64,000 nucleotides of DNA, taken from Vannielia litorea (GTDB lineage: Bacteria; Pseudomonadota; Alphaproteobacteria; Rhodobacterales; Rhodobacteraceae). Location: contig NZ_FSRL01000001.1 in NCBI RefSeq assembly GCF_900142295.1, forward strand, positions 2,604,001-2,668,000, given 5' to 3'. Shown here one piece after another: positions 60,789 through 64,000 of the stretch. Below the pieces are notes generated by a model, which saw only the letters and a program-made list of their open reading frames with translations, did not search any database and was not told the origin of the DNA. Position 1 is the stretch's first letter; each line of letters starts with the position of its first letter. The position numbers and the translations under genes are program-made.

Positions 60789-60935
60789 GGCAGAACCAAC
60801 GTCGGCATCCGCCGCTTGGAGATGCGGTTGCTGTCGGCAGTGCAGTCCGGAGGGATCAGGTTCGATGACCAACTCGGAGCCGGGGAAAAGCAGGGCGAGG
60901 GTGAGAAACACGAGAATGCCCCACGATGGCCTCAC
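60759..60935 (-). CDS. Possible 58-residue exported peptide fused to the lldD remnant
   Basis: GTG-initiated frame VRPSWGILVFLTLALLFPGS followed by a polar stretch, running in frame into the lldD remnant and ending at its TAG. The N-terminus resembles a signal peptide or membrane anchor. No clear ribosome-binding site and no homologue known to me; may be fortuitous. This and the two remnants fill most of the 500-bp interval 60514-61013, where I see nothing else. Confidence 0.2.
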   Translation of the reverse strand: MRPSWGILVFLTLALLFPGSELVIEPDPSGLHCRQQPHLQAADADVGSAYFESGRWME

Positions 60936-61013
60936 TATCTACACCCGTCCCGGTCTCTCCTTCAGGGCAGCCCAATCAGAAGCGCCCACAACACATGCTA
61001 AAAGGCCCGACCG

Positions 61014-61859
61014 ATGACGATTTCCATGAAGGGTAACTATTCCAGCGACCTCACTTCACTTCCGCAACTCGACATCGACCTGCCGCCGATGCCCGAAAAA
61101 CCCGGCGGCGCTCGCCAAACCCACGTTTTCACTACAAAGACTCCCGCCTTCTACCGGCCTGTCGACCTGAAAAAGCAAGGCCCAATCACCCCGCGCATCC
61201 GGCACTTCGAAACTCTGCTGACAGAGATCTGGCGCGACATGGGCGAACGGCCCGTCCCCTATGCCTTCCGCACCCGCGACGGCAAGATTCGCTCCATGGA
61301 TGCGGGCTGTCTCGCCCGCCTGCTGAAACAATCCCCGCCGTCCATCAAGCTGGTCCTCGACGATGCGCAAGGCGTCATCCTCGCCGCCGAGCCGATCCCG
61401 CGGGGCACCGGCGACGCCCTTCTCGGCTTCCGCCTTACCGACACGCCTGACCCGGATCTCAAGGCCCTCTCCAAACGCACCATTCGCCTCGGGGCCCGGC
61501 CGTTTCGCGCCGATGCCTTCCGGCACTGGGGTGACGCCTGCGTTCTGACCGGGACCCGCATCCGCAGAGCGCTCGATGCCGCCCACATATTTCGCTACGG
61601 CGGCGAAGCCACGAATGCCACGCATAACTGCCTGCTGTTGCGCGCCGATGTCCACAGGCTGTTCGACGCCCACCTCATCAGTTTCAACTATTCCGGAGAA
61701 GACCTGCAGTTCCACGTTTCCCCTGACCTGCACGGCACCGAATACGAGGGCATCGCACGAATCCGCATCCCCGCCCCCCGCCTTCCCCGGCCGCGCCCGC
61801 ACCCCGAAGCCGTCGCCTTCCACTTCGCCACATTCACGAGGCAGGAACACGCTCGCTGA
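61014..61859 (+). CDS. HNH endonuclease-domain protein
   Basis: 281 residues. The N-terminal about 165 residues are an unrecognised domain. The C-terminal HNH (PF13391-like) domain starts FRHWGDACVLTGTRIRRALD with catalytic His191 (AAHI), Asn205 (ATHNCLLL) and His214 (DVHRLFD), all present. Such proteins occur as solitary restriction-like or mobile-element nucleases. ATG 61014 follows AAAGG. Codon use is less GC-biased than neighbours by eye, and the gene is bracketed by 60-bp imperfect direct repeats, both hinting at acquisition. Confidence 0.85.
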   Translation: MTISMKGNYSSDLTSLPQLDIDLPPMPEKPGGARQTHVFTTKTPAFYRPVDLKKQGPITPRIRHFETLLTEIWRDMGERPVPYAFRTRDGKIRSMDAGCLARLLKQSPPSIKLVLDDAQGVILAAEPIPRGTGDALLGFRLTDTPDPDLKALSKRTIRLGARPFRADAFRHWGDACVLTGTRIRRALDAAHIFRYGGEATNATHNCLLLRADVHRLFDAHLISFNYSGEDLQFHVSPDLHGTEYEGIARIRIPAPRLPRPRPHPEAVAFHFATFTRQEHAR

Positions 61860-61940
61860 CACACCCTGCCGGGCCGCCCTTCAAAGGCTGTCCATCCGCC
61901 TCCATGTTGACTGTGCAATAGCCCGGACAACATCACCCTC

Positions 61941-62327
61941 ATGCCCCGCGACGACACCCACTTCCTCGCCACCGCCCGCGCCACCGTCGAGGGCATGCCC
62001 CCGGCCCTGCTAACCGCCGCCCGCGAGGTGCTGATCCGCGTTGCCGAATGGCCCACGCCTGAGATGATGCAGAGCCTCGGCATCACCGATCCCCGCGAGT
62101 TGACCGGCCTCTACGAAGGTATCCCCCTACCCGAGAAATCCGCCTCCTGGCCCGCCGCCCTGCCCGACACGGTGTGGCTGTTCCGCCAGCCGATCCTGGC
62201 GGAATGGCGCGACCGGCCCGGGCAGGACCTCGACGAGCTGATCGCCCATGTCACGGTGCATGAATTCGCCCATCATTTCGGCTGGTCGGACGAGGAGATC
62301 GGGGCCATCGACCCCTGGTGGGAGTAG
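61941..62327 (+). CDS. Minimal zincin metallopeptidase-family protein
   Basis: 128 residues. HEFAHHFG at 107-114 gives HExxH, followed by SDEEI with Asp/Glu as third-ligand candidates: the PF06262 (minimal MMP-like zincin) pattern, with conserved ELTGLYEGIPLPE and TVWLFRQPIL upstream. Cytoplasmic. Intact, unlike the fragment at 60575. Convergent with the next gene, 6 bp apart. Confidence 0.88.
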   Translation: MPRDDTHFLATARATVEGMPPALLTAAREVLIRVAEWPTPEMMQSLGITDPRELTGLYEGIPLPEKSASWPAALPDTVWLFRQPILAEWRDRPGQDLDELIAHVTVHEFAHHFGWSDEEIGAIDPWWE

Positions 62328-62333
62328 GCGCGG

Positions 62334-63143
62334 CTACTTCAGCCGGGCCTTGGCGATCTTGAAGTTGCGCATGTCGACGGAGAGCCCCGAGGGCGGGATG
62401 CGGGGGCGCATGGGCCGGCCGTTGACCACCTCCTTGTCGAAGAAGAGCCCGAAGCCCGCGTTGATCCGCCTGGGGTGCTTCACCTTGCCCGGCTCGCAGT
62501 GGTTGGCCTCGTGGCAATGGGGGTTCTGATCGGTGGGCTGGCCTGAGACCGCATAGATCGTGCGGCCGTTGCAGCGCGCCTGCATCACCCCGTCGGCCCC
62601 GGCGGACCAGCGCACCAGAAGCTCGAAGCGGGTCCAGCCGCCGAGTTGCCCCGGACCGGCGCAGCTGCGCCCGAGAAAGGTCAGCCCCCGTGTCCTGTCG
62701 AGTTCGAGCGAGACGAGGTGGTTCTTGATCAGCTCCCCCTGCCAGAGCGCCACGGCCAGCCGGCTGTCGGGCCCGCCGGTGAAGGGCACCGCGCGCGGGT
62801 TGTGGAAGGCCGCATGGGTCAGCCCGCCGGCCACGCGCACCTCGAAGGCGTAGAGCATGGTGGCGCCCGATTTCACCTCGCCGGCGGAGAGGTAGGACTT
62901 GGCGTTGAGGTTGCCGCAGTCGCTCTCGCCGCGCCCATCGCCGTAGCTGCGGGCCTGGCAGTCGCCGGGCATCAGGGTGAAGCGGATCACCTCGCCCGCC
63001 ACCTGCGGCGTCCGGGCGCTGTTGCGGCCCTCCTTCATGCCGGCGGGATAGCGTTGCGCCTCGGCCTGGGGCGCGGCGAGGGCGAAGGAGAACGAGAGAG
63101 AGAGGAAAAGGAGCGCGAGGGCGCGCGAGATGGAACCGGACAT
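62334..63143 (-). CDS. Secreted polysaccharide-lyase-like protein
   Basis: 269 residues. Signal peptide (MSGSISRALALLFLSLSFSFALAAPQAEA). The mature domain, with FTLMPGDCQARSYGDGRGESDCG, FEVRVAGGLTHAAFHNP, WTRFELLVRWSAGADGVMQ and RINAGFGLFFDKE, fits the beta-jelly-roll heparin-lyase/PF14099 pattern. Several cysteines suggest disulfides. Activity and polymer unknown. Confidence 0.7.
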   Translation of the reverse strand: MSGSISRALALLFLSLSFSFALAAPQAEAQRYPAGMKEGRNSARTPQVAGEVIRFTLMPGDCQARSYGDGRGESDCGNLNAKSYLSAGEVKSGATMLYAFEVRVAGGLTHAAFHNPRAVPFTGGPDSRLAVALWQGELIKNHLVSLELDRTRGLTFLGRSCAGPGQLGGWTRFELLVRWSAGADGVMQARCNGRTIYAVSGQPTDQNPHCHEANHCEPGKVKHPRRINAGFGLFFDKEVVNGRPMRPRIPPSGLSVDMRNFKIAKARLK

Positions 63144-63265
63144 GGCAACAACTCCGAGGTCGACAGGCGCGAGGATAGCACGGGTCGGCCAAGCCTCAAA
63201 CGGCTCGCCCCATTGAACCCGGGCGACAAATCCCCGACATAAGGCGCAACCGCGAAGGAGCCCTC

Positions 63266-63844
63266 ATGACGCAGAAGAACCCCGCCGCCCTCGACTTCCT
63301 GCTCACCCGCCGCTCGCGCCCGGCCAAGACGCTGACCGGCCCGGTGCCCACGCGCGAAGAGCTGGGGCCGATCCTTCAGGCTGCCGCGCGCGCGCCCGAT
63401 CACGGCAAGCTGGAGCCCTGGCGGTTTATCGTGCTGGAGGGCGCGGCGCTGGAGCGGCTGGCGCAGCTCGCCAACGAGCGCGGCAAGGCGCTGGAGCTGG
63501 AGCCGGAGAAGGTGGAGAAGTTCGCCACCCAGCTCGGCCAGCCGGGCCTCGTGGTGGTGGTGGTCTCCTCGCCGGTGGAGAGCGACAAGGTGCCCTTCGT
63601 CGAGCAGCTCTACTCGGCCGGCGCGGTCTGCCTGCAGATGCTCAACGCGGCACTGGCCTCGGGCTGGGGCGCCAACTGGCTCACCGGCTGGGGCAGCCAT
63701 GACCGGGAGTTCATCTCCAGGGGTCTCGGCCTTGCCCTGCACGAGACGGTGGCCGGCTTCATCCACATCGGAACCGAGACGGTGCCCGCGCCCGAGCGCC
63801 CGCGCCCGGACCTGACCCGGATCACCGCCTGGGTGTCGGAATGA
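63266..63844 (+). CDS. Nitroreductase-family flavoprotein
   Basis: 192 residues. FMN-binding TRRSRPAKTLTGPVPT, AARAPDHGKLEPWRFIVLEG, YSAGAVCLQMLNAALASGWGANWLTG and FIHIGTE are typical of the YdjA-like small nitroreductases. AAGGAG precedes ATG 63266. Its stop overlaps the next ATG (ATGA). Confidence 0.92.
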   Translation: MTQKNPAALDFLLTRRSRPAKTLTGPVPTREELGPILQAAARAPDHGKLEPWRFIVLEGAALERLAQLANERGKALELEPEKVEKFATQLGQPGLVVVVVSSPVESDKVPFVEQLYSAGAVCLQMLNAALASGWGANWLTGWGSHDREFISRGLGLALHETVAGFIHIGTETVPAPERPRPDLTRITAWVSE

Positions 63845-64000
63845 TCTTCTCCGACTTCGGCAAGGCCGTCAGCCAGATGTTCGACGGCCCCTTCCTGAAG
63901 GTTCTGGCGATGGGGCTGGGCCTGACGATCCTGCTGCTCTTCGGCGTCTATGGCGTGTTCATCTGGTTTCTCGACTGGGTGACGCCCGACAGTTTTACCA
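63841..64000 (+). CDS. EI24/CysZ-like membrane protein (5' end only)
   Basis: The first 53 codons are visible: MIFSDFGKAVSQMFDGPFLK, then a hydrophobic helix LAMGLGLTILLLFGVYGVFI and WFLDWVTPD. This opening is that of EI24-domain proteins, related to the sulfate transporter CysZ. Coupled to the nitroreductase by a 4-nt overlap; the rest lies beyond the right edge. Confidence 0.75.
   Translation, partial: MIFSDFGKAVSQMFDGPFLKVLAMGLGLTILLLFGVYGVFIWFLDWVTPDSFT

Noticed and set aside
1..64000. tRNA or rRNA genes, complete insertion sequences, phage attachment sites
   Set aside because: No cloverleaf with CCA-type acceptor, rRNA landmark, transposase or integrase was recognised by eye; a tRNAscan-SE and ISfinder run would settle this.

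Overview
The window is an unbroken stretch of a high-GC alphaproteobacterial chromosome, most probably a member of the Rhodobacteraceae (Roseobacter group). The evidence is lineage-typical gene order and one lineage-typical RNA: a SAM/SAH riboswitch in front of metK, irr divergent from fabA-fabB-fabI, a miaB-phoH-ybeY-corC-lnt-metK-trmB block, and the aroA-cmk-rpsA-ihfB-lapA-trpF block. No rRNA, tRNA, insertion sequence or CRISPR array was found by eye. Nearly every base is coding or short intergenic, with frequent 1-4 nt start/stop overlaps.

Layout. 1-10.4 kb: phosphonate utilisation. The C-P lyase core phnG-H-I-J-K (minus strand, running off the left edge) diverges from the GntR regulator phnF and the amidohydrolase phnM. 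A second minus-strand unit, phnC-D-E-E plus a hexapeptide acyltransferase, imports the substrate. Candidate PHO boxes and a HutC-type operator suggest control by phosphate starvation and by PhnF. 10.4-13.7 kb: a large chemoreceptor whose 3' end runs into an 11-step array of a 31-bp tandem repeat. 13.7-19.1 kb: a branched-chain-type binding protein, a two-gene split permease, a BamE-like lipoprotein, an FAD monooxygenase, a GNAT enzyme and trpF.

19.1-29.6 kb: the conserved aroA-cmk-rpsA-ihfB-lapA-trpF block, interrupted by an MFS exporter, a lipoprotein hydrolase and a BLUF blue-light sensor, followed upstream by trmB, an unknown small protein and riboswitch-controlled metK. 29.6-36.3 kb: lnt, corC, ybeY, phoH, two cell-envelope proteins sharing an unusual motif, and miaB. 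36.4-41.3 kb: an uncharacterised conserved protein, irr, the unsaturated fatty-acid genes fabA-fabB-fabI, and a site-2-type protease. 41.3-47.8 kb: small-molecule enzymes, including a tightly overlapping four-gene chain.

47.9-64 kb: more accessory in character. It holds a secreted nuclease/phosphatase-fold lipoprotein, a Tat-exported metallo-hydrolase, pth and rplY separated by GST, map and a GAF histidine kinase, then an MFS protein, lldD, a sialyltransferase-like/CMP-nonulosonate synthase pair that overlap tail to tail, a PQQ sugar dehydrogenase, and an HNH endonuclease gene bracketed by duplicated fragments of neighbouring genes. It ends with a metallopeptidase, a polysaccharide-lyase-like protein, a nitroreductase and the start of an EI24/CysZ-like membrane protein.

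The non-coding signals most worth following are: (i) three helically phased copies of an 11-bp motif in the same orientation upstream of two unrelated genes 20.6 kb apart; (ii) the 31-bp array that contains the chemoreceptor stop codon; (iii) an 18-bp perfect inverted repeat whose loop is a four-run G-quadruplex motif behind rpsA; and (iv) the duplicated-fragment scar around the HNH gene.
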